From Oceanihabitans sp. (lineage in GTDB: Bacteria; Bacteroidota; Bacteroidia; Flavobacteriales; Flavobacteriaceae), in the NCBI GenBank assembly GCA_018067265.1, contig JAGPUY010000351.1, positions 1 through 8,562 of the forward strand: a DNA stretch of 8,562 bases, in the 5' to 3' direction. How positions within the stretch are numbered: the stretch's first letter is position 1; each line of letters opens with the position of its first letter. The notes under the pieces are model-generated. The model was given only the letters and a program-made list of their open reading frames with translations. It did no database searches and was not told the DNA's origin. A program made the translations under genes and the position numbers. Shown piece by piece: positions 1-5,671 of this stretch.

Positions 1-1014
1 GTGTATACTTCTAAAGATTTAACCGAAAGTGGTTTTGTCTTCGCACCTTTCAACGCAGAAAAGCAAACGGTTTTAATGCCGTTTTCCGTATCTGAAACAT
101 TAGAGTCTAGATTTATTATTTCCGAATTTATAACGGAAGATGCACCAGAGAAAATCGAAATCCAACAGGAAGAAGAAAGTGTATTAACAGAAGCACAAGA
201 CTTTCATGTTAATTTGGTTTCCAAAGCAATACAAGCAATAGAAAAAGAGCGCTTAAAAAAAGTAGTTGTTTCCAGAAAAGAAGAAGTAAAGCTTACCGAA
301 AGTAATCCTTTGCAACTTTTTAAACGCTTATTAGCACAATATCCAACAGCTTTTGTGTATTGTTGGTATCATCCAAAAATTGGTTTATGGCTTGGCGCAA
401 GTCCGGAAACCTTATTAAGTGTTACCGGAAATAGGTTTACAACCATGGCTTTAGCAGGAACACAAACCTATCAGGGAGACGATACTCCAGAATGGGAAGC
501 CAAAGAAACCGAAGAACAACAGTTAGTAACCGATTATTTAATTGCTAGTTTAGAACCTTCAGTAAGCAATATAACGGTAGCAGATACAGAAACTTTAAAA
601 GCCGGGAATTTACTGCACATAAGTACTCGTGTTTCTGGTATTTTAAACTCCAATTTAAAGGAAGTTGTTATGGCTTTACATCCAACACCAGCTGTTTGCG
701 GATTGCCAAAAACAACTGCGAAGGAATTTATTTTAGAGAATGAAAACTATAATCGAGAATTTTACACCGGGTTTTTAGGGGAAATAAATAGTAAAGAAAA
801 AACATCGAGAAATACCAATCGCAGAAATGTAGAAAATAACGCATATTCAGCTATCAAAACGGTATCTAACTTGTATGTAAATTTGCGTTGTATGCAGTTA
901 ACAGATGTAAAAGCAAGTATCTATGTTGGTGGCGGAATTACTAAAGATTCTATTGCCGAAAAGGAATGGCAAGAAACGGTGAATAAAACCCAAACGATTA
1001 AGGCGGTTTTGTAA
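1..1014 (+). CDS. menF: Isochorismate synthase (MenF/EntC family), 5'-truncated
   Basis: This enzyme converts chorismate to isochorismate, the entry step of menaquinone synthesis, in the cytoplasm. The 337 visible residues cover the chorismate-binding domain. KVVVSR (residues 87-92) matches the MenF segment carrying the general-base lysine. ASPETLL (133-139), LAGT (151-154), HPTPAVCGLPK (227-237), YTGFLGEI (255-262) and GGGIT (310-314) are conserved family blocks around the Mg2+/chorismate site. The LAGT block and the menD neighbour favour isochorismate synthase over anthranilate or aminodeoxychorismate synthase. The frame is open to base 1. Bacteroidota homologues, as I remember them, have some 40 more residues before the TESGFVFAPF segment, so the GTG at base 1 is probably an internal valine codon and the gene starts outside the window. 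An EntC role in siderophore synthesis is unlikely in this context. Confidence 0.92.
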   Translation: MYTSKDLTESGFVFAPFNAEKQTVLMPFSVSETLESRFIISEFITEDAPEKIEIQQEEESVLTEAQDFHVNLVSKAIQAIEKERLKKVVVSRKEEVKLTESNPLQLFKRLLAQYPTAFVYCWYHPKIGLWLGASPETLLSVTGNRFTTMALAGTQTYQGDDTPEWEAKETEEQQLVTDYLIASLEPSVSNITVADTETLKAGNLLHISTRVSGILNSNLKEVVMALHPTPAVCGLPKTTAKEFILENENYNREFYTGFLGEINSKEKTSRNTNRRNVENNAYSAIKTVSNLYVNLRCMQLTDVKASIYVGGGITKDSIAEKEWQETVNKTQTIKAVL

Positions 1015-1098
1015 CAGAACCAAGAAGCTATTCCTGTTTTTTAGCTAGTATTAGAAAATATAAAACCAAAACATAATCGGGTATTAGTAGCAAAAACT

Positions 1099-1106
1099 TA
1101 CATTTG
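1099..1106 (+). promoter_or_regulatory. Putative -7 promoter box upstream of menD
   Basis: TACATTTG is a perfect match to the Bacteroidota -7 consensus TAnnTTTG. It would start transcription near base 1113 and give menD a leader of about 45 bases. I see no clear TTG -33 box at the usual 17-21 base spacing, so this may be a weak or activated promoter, or chance in AT-rich DNA. menD could also be read through from menF, since no terminator is visible between them. Confidence 0.4.
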
Positions 1107-1135
1107 TACATCGCTTTTTTCGTAATTTAAAAAGA

Positions 1136-1164
1136 TTCCCATTTCATGGGAAGTACGCATGAAA
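1136..1164 (+). promoter_or_regulatory. Two mutually exclusive hairpins over the menD start codon
   Basis: One perfect 7-bp stem pairs TTCCCAT (1136-1142) with ATGGGAA (1146-1152) across a 3-base loop, ending 6 bases before the menD ATG. A second perfect 7-bp stem pairs TTTCATG (1142-1148) with CATGAAA (1158-1164) across a 9-base loop and contains the ATG itself (1159-1161). They share bases 1142 and 1146-1148, so they cannot form together. The pairing is seen directly; a role in translational control is inference. Confidence 0.35.
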
Positions 1165-2919
1165 TACCCAAAAATTCCTTTAGCACAAACCGTTATTCAG
1201 CTTTGTAAAGCAAAGCATATAAACCATATTGTTATTTCTCCAGGAAGTAGAAATGCACCACTAACTATAGGTTTTACACATGATGACTATTTTACATGTT
1301 ACAGCGTTGTAGATGAACGTTGCGCTGCATTTTTTGCTTTAGGTATTGCACAACAAATTCAAAAACCGGTTGCTGTGCTTTGTTCTTCTGGTAGTGCATT
1401 ATTAAATTATTATCCCGCAATTGCAGAAGCTTTTTATAGTAATATTCCGCTGGTAGTTTTGTCTGCAGATAGGCCCAAACATTTAATCGGGATTGGTGAT
1501 GGACAAACCATTAATCAAGAAAATGTGTATGAAAATCACATCTTGTATGCTGCCAATTTAAAGCAAGATTTGAAAGCCGAAAATAGCTTTGTTCAAAATG
1601 AAGAATTACCAATTTTTAAGAACATTGAAAACAAATTAGAAAAGCTTTTAGGTTTGCAACAAAATATTCAGTCGCAAAACGAAACGGAAATAAATGAAGC
1701 TTTAAATACTGCAATACATAAAAAAGGTCCTATACATATTAATATTCCCTTAGATGAACCTTTATATGAAACCGTGGATGCCTTAACGGTAACCCCTAAA
1801 GTAGTAGAGGTAATTAAGAAAGTAAATAAAATAGAAGAACTTCAGTTGTCCAATTTGGTTAGCGATTGGTATGCTGCAAAAAAGAAAATGGTTGTTGTTG
1901 GTGTAAATGGACCCAATACTATAGAACAAAAATGGTTAGACGAACTTGCAGAAGATGAAAGTGTCGTTGTGTTTACAGAAACCACTTCCAATATACATCA
2001 TCGACATTTTTTTAATAGTATAGATAAAATTATTGCTCCTTTAAACGAAGAAGAGTTTAAAGCCTTGCAACCAGACATTCTTGTCACTTTTGGCGGATTA
2101 ATTGTGTCCAAAAAAATTAAAGCCTTTTTACGAAAATACAAACCAAAACAGCATTGGCATATTGGAACAGAAAAAGCTAATGATACTTTTTTCTGTTTAG
2201 AACAGCATATAAAAACAACGCCAAATCAGTTTTTTACGCAGTTTTTTCACGAAGTAACACATCTTACTAAAAGTGATTATCAAGCATATTGGACTACCAT
2301 TAAAAAAGATAGAAAAAAGAAGCATACCGCGTATTTTGAAGATGTGGCGTTTTCGGATTTAAAAGCATTTAAGTCTATTTTTAAATCTATTCCAGAGCAT
2401 ACTGTTTTGCAGTTAAGTAATAGTTCTACCATTAGATATGCACAACTATTTCCTATAAATAAAACATTGGAAGTTTTTTGTAATAGAGGAACTAGCGGCA
2501 TTGATGGTAGTACAAGTACCGCAGTTGGCTGTGCCGTTGCTAATACGAAACAAACTGTTTTTATCACTGGAGATTTAAGTTTCTTTTATGATAGCAATGC
2601 CCTTTGGAATAATTACATTCCTACTCATTTTAGAATTATTGTAATTAATAATGAAGGAGGTGGTATTTTTAGAATCCTTCCAGGAGATAAAAATTCTGAA
2701 AATTTCGATACTTTTTTTGAAACCAAACATCAGTTATCTGCAAAACATTTAAGTGAGATGTATGGTTTTACTTATGAAAGTGCTACTAGCCAAGAAGCAT
2801 TAAAAGTTGCTTTATCTTCCTTTTATTTAGAAACTGGGAGACCTAAAATTTTAGAAGTCTTTACACCAAGAACCGTTAACGATACGACATTATTAAATTA
2901 TTTTAAAGCTTTAAAGTAG
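1159..2919 (+). CDS. menD: MenD: 2-succinyl-5-enolpyruvyl-6-hydroxy-3-cyclohexene-1-carboxylate synthase
   Basis: This thiamine-diphosphate enzyme decarboxylates 2-oxoglutarate and adds the four-carbon unit to isochorismate, giving SEPHCHC, the second step of menaquinone synthesis. The 586-residue length is slightly above the roughly 550 of E. coli MenD. The N-terminal ThDP (Pyr) domain has SPGSRNAPL (27-35) and VVDERCAAFFALG (50-62), where Glu53 fits the conserved glutamate that activates the cofactor. The C-terminal domain has RGTSGIDG (443-450) and the ThDP/Mg2+ motif running from GDLSFFYDSNAL (471-482) to NNEGGGIF (497-504). The start at ATG 1159 places the conserved PLAQTVIQLC segment at residues 7-16, as expected at the N terminus of this family. 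It lies 144 bases after menF, with its own possible promoter and a structured leader. No terminator is evident downstream. Confidence 0.97.
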   Translation: MKYPKIPLAQTVIQLCKAKHINHIVISPGSRNAPLTIGFTHDDYFTCYSVVDERCAAFFALGIAQQIQKPVAVLCSSGSALLNYYPAIAEAFYSNIPLVVLSADRPKHLIGIGDGQTINQENVYENHILYAANLKQDLKAENSFVQNEELPIFKNIENKLEKLLGLQQNIQSQNETEINEALNTAIHKKGPIHINIPLDEPLYETVDALTVTPKVVEVIKKVNKIEELQLSNLVSDWYAAKKKMVVVGVNGPNTIEQKWLDELAEDESVVVFTETTSNIHHRHFFNSIDKIIAPLNEEEFKALQPDILVTFGGLIVSKKIKAFLRKYKPKQHWHIGTEKANDTFFCLEQHIKTTPNQFFTQFFHEVTHLTKSDYQAYWTTIKKDRKKKHTAYFEDVAFSDLKAFKSIFKSIPEHTVLQLSNSSTIRYAQLFPINKTLEVFCNRGTSGIDGSTSTAVGCAVANTKQTVFITGDLSFFYDSNALWNNYIPTHFRIIVINNEGGGIFRILPGDKNSENFDTFFETKHQLSAKHLSEMYGFTYESATSQEALKVALSSFYLETGRPKILEVFTPRTVNDTTLLNYFKALK

Positions 2920-2977
2920 TTAATCGGCTGATTCTGTGTTTTATCGAGTAAATCAAGTGTTTCATAATTTATTAATA

Positions 2978-3011
2978 TTGAAAAACGCGTAAATATCTTA
3001 TCTTTAAGATA
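2978..3011 (+). promoter_or_regulatory. Putative promoter of the DUF2853 gene with overlapping palindrome
   Basis: TTG (2978-2980) and TATCTTTA (2999-3006) are 18 bases apart and fit the flavobacterial promoter pattern TTG-N17-23-TAnnTTTG, with one mismatch at the last base of the -7 box. Transcription would start near base 3013, about 34 bases before the ATG. The -7 box lies inside a perfect palindrome, TATCTT-T-AAGATA (2999-3011), which could be an operator or chance. Confidence 0.4.
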
Positions 3012-3046
3012 CTTAAAACAATCAATAACTATAAAAATAGAATAAC

Positions 3047-3388
3047 ATGAGTAAAAGAGATGATTTAATTGTAAAGTATGCTGCAGATTTAAAAGACAAA
3101 ATTGGTGTAACTCCAGATATGGATTTACTAACGAAAGTAACTATTGGTTGTGGACCATCTATTTACAATGCAGATGCAGCTACAGTTTCTGGGTCTGATG
3201 CATCGGAACTAGCAACGGTTAAAAATAATTTTTTAATTAAAAAATTAGGTTTAGCAGATACTCCAGATTTAGACAAAGCTATTGATTCTGTAATGGAAAA
3301 ATACGGTAAGTCTAATAGAAGTAAGTACAGAGCAGTGGTATACTATTTACTAACACAACATTTTAAAAAAGAGGCTATTTATAATTAG
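3047..3388 (+). CDS. DUF2853 family protein
   Basis: The 113-residue product matches my memory of the DUF2853 family: small, soluble, mostly helical proteins of about 110 residues that are common in Bacteroidota and some Proteobacteria, with no established function. Visible features are a charged N terminus (MSKRDDLIVKYAADLKDK), a central GCGPSIYNADAATVSG segment (35-50) and a basic C-terminal helix (KSNRSKYRAVVYYLLTQHFKKE, 89-110). There is no signal peptide, membrane segment or catalytic motif I can name. The ATG follows an A-rich leader without a Shine-Dalgarno sequence, as is usual in this phylum. It sits 127 bases after menD and ends in a strong terminator, so it is either the last gene of a menF-menD unit or a single-gene unit. 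Family assignment is fairly confident; role unknown. Confidence 0.8.
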   Translation: MSKRDDLIVKYAADLKDKIGVTPDMDLLTKVTIGCGPSIYNADAATVSGSDASELATVKNNFLIKKLGLADTPDLDKAIDSVMEKYGKSNRSKYRAVVYYLLTQHFKKEAIYN

Positions 3389-3410
3389 ACCTTTTTTATC
3401 AAATATATAG

Positions 3411-3438
3411 AAGTGCCACAGGAATGTGGCACTTTTTT
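3411..3438 (+). terminator. Intrinsic terminator after the DUF2853 gene
   Basis: A perfect 10-bp stem, AAGTGCCACA (3411-3420) with TGTGGCACTT (3425-3434), closes on a GGAA tetraloop and runs into a six-T tract (3433-3438). It lies 22 bases after the stop codon and before the cvfB promoter. It is a textbook rho-independent terminator and separates the menD/DUF2853 unit from cvfB. Confidence 0.93.
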
Positions 3439-3491
3439 GTTTTCTAGTAATTTCGTTTTTAAAAAATTACATTTTTGAATTTTAATATCCT

Positions 3492-3499
3492 TACTTTTG
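3492..3499 (+). promoter_or_regulatory. -7 promoter box four bases before the cvfB start codon
   Basis: TACTTTTG is a perfect TAnnTTTG match that ends at 3499, with the ATG at 3504. Transcription from it would begin at or within a few bases of the start codon, implying a leaderless or nearly leaderless mRNA. A second, weaker box, TACATTTT (3468-3475), would give a leader of about 20 bases. TTTG at 3474-3477 is only 14 bases upstream of the first box, too close for a standard -33 element. Confidence 0.5.
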
Positions 3500-3503
3500 C
3501 AGC

Positions 3504-4334
3504 ATGATACATTTAGGAGAATACAATACGCTTACTATTATACGTGAAACAGAACCAGGATTATTCTTGAGTGATGAAGAGGATAATGAAGTTTTACTAC
3601 CAAATAGATATGTGCCAGAAGAATTTAAAATTTGGGACAAGCTAGAAGTATTTATCTATTTAGATAATCAAGAACGTTTGGTCGCAGTTACAGATAAACC
3701 ATATATACAACGTAATGAATTTGCTTTATTGCGCTGTAATGAAGAAACAAAACATGGTGCTTTTCTAGATTGGGGAATGGTTAAAGAATTATTCTGTCCT
3801 TTTAAAGAACAAGCCTATGATATGAAAAAAGGAGGTTGGTATTTGGTGTTTTGTTATTTAGACGAAGAAACTAATAGGTTAGTAGCTTCTAGTAAAACCA
3901 ATCAGTTTTTAGATAATAAAGAATTGACCGTTGCAGAATATGATGAAGTAGATTTAATTGCATCTCATAAAAGTGATATTGGTTGGAATGTTATTATAAA
4001 TAAAATACACTCCGGATTAATTTATACCGATAATATTTTTCAAGATATTAGCGTTGGAGATAAGCTAAAAGGAATTGTTAAGAAAATAAGACCAGGGAAT
4101 AAGATAGATGTCATTTTAGGGCAAGTAGGCTATAGAAATATAGAACCAAATGCAGAAATAATAATGAGCTATCTACAGGATAATAATGGCTTTTTAAAGG
4201 TAACAGATAAATCTAGTCCAGAAGTTATTAAAGAGGTGCTACAAATGAGCAAAAAAAGCTTTAAAAAGGCTTTAGGTAATTTATATAAACAGAAATTGGT
4301 AACTATTAAAGAAGACGGTATCCACTTAATTTAA
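3504..4334 (+). CDS. cvfB: CvfB-family S1-like RNA-binding protein
   Basis: This 276-residue protein fits the CvfB/YitL family (conserved virulence factor B), cytoplasmic proteins with several S1-like OB-fold domains followed by a C-terminal winged helix. In Staphylococcus aureus CvfB binds RNA and affects virulence gene expression; in Bacteroidota the role is not established. The first OB-like domain spans about residues 1-65 (MIHLGEYNTL...VLLPNRYVP). The second spans about 70-132, with the S1 signature GAFLDWGMVKELFCPFKEQ (85-103). The third spans about 145-210 (VIINKIHSGLIYTDNIF...GDKLKGIVKKIRPGNKID). The winged helix is about 215-276 (IIMSYLQDNNGF...MSKKSFKKALGNLYKQKLVTIKEDGIHLI). The ATG at 3504 gives the expected N terminus and follows a promoter box directly. 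The gene converges on a minus-strand gene with only 10 bases between the stops and no visible terminator. Confidence 0.88.
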   Translation: MIHLGEYNTLTIIRETEPGLFLSDEEDNEVLLPNRYVPEEFKIWDKLEVFIYLDNQERLVAVTDKPYIQRNEFALLRCNEETKHGAFLDWGMVKELFCPFKEQAYDMKKGGWYLVFCYLDEETNRLVASSKTNQFLDNKELTVAEYDEVDLIASHKSDIGWNVIINKIHSGLIYTDNIFQDISVGDKLKGIVKKIRPGNKIDVILGQVGYRNIEPNAEIIMSYLQDNNGFLKVTDKSSPEVIKEVLQMSKKSFKKALGNLYKQKLVTIKEDGIHLI

Positions 4335-4344
4335 AAATATATTT

Positions 4345-4779
4345 CTATTTATTTTCTAGAGCTATATTTTGCTGCTGTAAATTCACTTCTTTTACCCAAT
4401 TAATAGCATCAAAAATATTATGGAAACGTTCTAGTTTGGAGTTGAAAAATAGCATTTCAACAGCAACACTTACTATTGAATTTTCGGTATAAGAGACTAC
4501 AGCCATACCATTTATTTTTCGACCAGATTTAAATAAATTATGCCAACCTAAGGGATTTATAGAATATTGGTTTATCCTATTAGATATTAGGCATATGGGA
4601 TTTTTTTTCTCATAGTATTTTGTTGCTATTGTTATAATTTCTTTTACAACTTCCCAATTATAATCCACACCTTCGTTGACTTCAGAAATAATAAAATCTT
4701 TAAAGAAATAGTACACGCCATGCTCAAAAATATGCGTGTCTTCTATAAGTTCTGTTAGGCTCGTATCTGTAATTCTCAT
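4345..4779 (-). CDS. Uncharacterised 144-residue protein, paralogue A (possible STAS/SpoIIAA-like fold)
   Basis: I do not recognise a named family. The protein is soluble, with no signal peptide or membrane segment. Apparent elements run strand (GVYYFF, 21-26), strand (FIISEVNEG, 29-37), helix (VVKEIITIATKYY, 44-56), strand (ICLISNRIN, 62-70), a YSINPLGW turn (72-79), strand (GMAVVSYT, 91-98), helix, and a C-terminal DAINWVKE helix (124-131). This order resembles STAS/SpoIIAA-like domains, an inference from pattern only. It is a paralogue of the 4982-5404 product: the first 84 residues align without a gap with about 30 identities, including ISNRIN-x-YS-x2-P-x2-W in identical positions. A -7-like box TAATTTTT lies on the minus strand at 4802-4795, about 15 bases before the ATG, so it may have its own promoter. 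Confidence 0.8.
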   Translation of the reverse strand: MRITDTSLTELIEDTHIFEHGVYYFFKDFIISEVNEGVDYNWEVVKEIITIATKYYEKKNPICLISNRINQYSINPLGWHNLFKSGRKINGMAVVSYTENSIVSVAVEMLFFNSKLERFHNIFDAINWVKEVNLQQQNIALENK

Positions 4780-4810
4780 TAATAATATTCTATAAAAAAT
4801 TAATTAATAA

Positions 4811-4840
4811 CAAATAGCTTAAAAAAGATTAAGCTATTTG
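4811..4840. repeat. Perfect 12-bp inverted repeat between the two paralogues
   Basis: CAAATAGCTTAA (4811-4822) and TTAAGCTATTTG (4829-4840) pair perfectly across a 6-base loop. Read on the minus strand, the stem is followed by an AT-rich stretch with a run of six T about 12 bases later. It could terminate transcription from the 4982-5404 gene, 31 bases before the ATG of the next gene, although the T-run is not adjacent to the stem. It could instead be a regulatory site or a copy of a dispersed repeat. Confidence 0.55.
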
Positions 4841-4858
4841 TTTGTAGGTTCTATAAAA

Positions 4859-4875
4859 TGTTAGACACACTAACA
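4859..4875. repeat. Small inverted repeat (6-bp stem, 5-base loop)
   Basis: TGTTAG (4859-4864) and CTAACA (4870-4875) are perfect complements around ACACA. It is short enough to be chance alone, but it lies between two longer inverted repeats in the same 200-base spacer. It may be part of a folded RNA or a protein-binding site. Confidence 0.3.
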
Positions 4876-4919
4876 AGATAAAAGATCGGTTTTGGAGCAA
4901 AAAAGTAAAGGAGACTTGT

Positions 4920-4977
4920 GGTAGATTAAATTAGTTTTTAGGTGCTACTAATTGTGTTTAGGGATTTTTAATCTACC
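4920..4977. repeat. Perfect 11-bp inverted repeat enclosing a second stem
   Basis: GGTAGATTAAA (4920-4930) pairs perfectly with TTTAATCTACC (4967-4977). Inside it, AATTAGT (4929-4935) pairs with ACTAATT (4947-4953), sharing two bases with the outer arm. The outer arm ends 5 bases from the last base of the 4982-5404 gene, so the element lies directly downstream of that gene's stop codon. No T-run follows on the minus strand, so it is not a standard terminator. mRNA 3'-end protection or a dispersed repeat are possible roles; neither is shown. Confidence 0.5.
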
Positions 4978-4981
4978 GTAT

Positions 4982-5404
4982 TCAAGCGGTCCTCTTATCT
5001 GTAATATTGGAAATACTATCTATAGCATCATGCAGGCTTTTAAAGCATTCTGATTTACATTTAATAAATATCTGCTCTAATTTTGCATTCGAATAAGCCA
5101 ATTCATTATAATAAACAAAAGAGACTTTTTTTAACGCATTTGCATTTTCATTTTTATAAAAATCGAACCAATATGTTGGTTCTACAGAGTAATTATTTAT
5201 TCTATTAGATATTACATGTATATTCGTATTTGGTCCATAATGCTCAAAAATTAATTTCGTTAATTCAGCAGAAGATTTTGAGCTATATAGTTCACCTTCA
5301 TTAATTTCGGTAACTACAAATTCATGAAAAAAGTAAACGACACCAAATCTGGTGACTTGAATACCTTCTATTAAGGGAGCAAATTTTGAATCAATTAATT
5401 TCAT
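4982..5404 (-). CDS. Uncharacterised 140-residue protein, paralogue B (possible STAS/SpoIIAA-like fold)
   Basis: I cannot assign this to a named family. It is a soluble protein without signal peptide or membrane segment, and a divergent paralogue of the 4345-4779 product. Shared positions include GV-x-YFF-x2-F (21-29), Glu33, NEG (35-37), ISNRIN (65-70), Tyr72-Ser73, Pro76 and Trp79, all in the same numbering, so the N-terminal halves align without gaps. The C-terminal halves diverge more but share a KLE segment and a C-terminal DAI helix start. Unlike its paralogue it has two cysteines near the C terminus (Cys116, Cys120). The upstream minus-strand -7 box supports the start at 5404. Together the two genes look like an old tandem duplication placed between plus-strand cvfB and menB. 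No partner enzyme, toxin motif or nucleic-acid-binding motif is visible. Confidence 0.8.
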   Translation of the reverse strand: MKLIDSKFAPLIEGIQVTRFGVVYFFHEFVVTEINEGELYSSKSSAELTKLIFEHYGPNTNIHVISNRINNYSVEPTYWFDFYKNENANALKKVSFVYYNELAYSNAKLEQIFIKCKSECFKSLHDAIDSISNITDKRTA

Positions 5405-5423
5405 AGCGATTATTAGTGTCAGA

Positions 5424-5431
5424 CAAAATTA
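5424..5431 (-). promoter_or_regulatory. Putative -7 promoter box for paralogue B
   Basis: On the minus strand these bases read TAATTTTG, a perfect TAnnTTTG match. Transcription would start near base 5417 with a leader of roughly 12 bases before the ATG at 5404. No clear TTG -33 box lies at the usual spacing (about 5450-5455). Confidence 0.45.
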
Positions 5432-5504
5432 TGCTCTATACCTCTTATTATCAGTGCTTTAATTTTTTTTTCTAACAAAGACGATAAAATGCAGCAAAAT
5501 CAGT

Positions 5505-5520
5505 TAAAACACATGTTTTA
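5505..5520. promoter_or_regulatory. Palindrome in the divergent spacer between paralogue B and menB
   Basis: TAAAACA (5505-5511) and TGTTTTA (5514-5520) form a perfect inverted repeat with a 2-base spacer. Its size suits a dimeric helix-turn-helix regulator. It lies about 100 bases upstream of the paralogue B start and 150 bases upstream of menB, so it could act on either. AT-rich DNA often yields such sites by chance. Confidence 0.3.
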
Positions 5521-5646
5521 TGTAGGAAATTATTACATTATAAAAAAAGGGGAGAGTATAATTTATTATTTTACAGTGAGTTATGTGTATTTTGTGGGTT
5601 TTTGAAATGTATGTTTTAATGCTGTGATTTAAATAATAAAAAAATG

Positions 5647-5654
5647 TATTTTTA
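5647..5654 (+). promoter_or_regulatory. Putative -7 promoter box of menB-menA
   Basis: TATTTTTA matches TAnnTTTG except for the last base, and would start transcription near base 5661, about 11 bases before the menB ATG. A TGTG at 5623-5626 is 20 bases upstream and is a weak -33 candidate. A similar string, TATTTTACAGT, occurs 80 bases earlier (5567-5577) and echoes TATTTTTACAGT here (5647-5658), so a second upstream start is possible. Confidence 0.4.
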
Positions 5655-5671
5655 CAGTCTAATTAAAGAAC

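Noticed and set aside
1..3. GTG at base 1 as a true start of the isochorismate synthase
   Set aside because: The frame is open to the window edge and homologues have an additional N-terminal stretch, so it is more likely an internal valine codon.
1027..1053. Possible terminator after menF (AGCTA/TAGCT pair)
   Set aside because: The stem has only five pairs with no T-run after it; read-through into menD is more likely.
2280..2567. 95-codon minus-strand open frame inside menD
   Set aside because: It lies wholly within the conserved C-terminal ThDP domain of menD, resembles no protein family, and has no promoter or spacing support.
2921..2932. AATCGGCTGATT just after the menD stop as a terminator or operator
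   Set aside because: It is an imperfect palindrome with no T-run; too short to support a call.
4811..4977. CRISPR array or transposon ends between the paralogues
   Set aside because: The inverted repeats differ from one another, there are no direct repeats with regular spacers, no target-site duplication is visible, and there is no transposase or cas gene.
4345..5404. Toxin-antitoxin or defence pair
   Set aside because: The two proteins are homologous to each other, have no visible nuclease, kinase or DNA-binding motif, and do not overlap, unlike usual toxin-antitoxin pairs.
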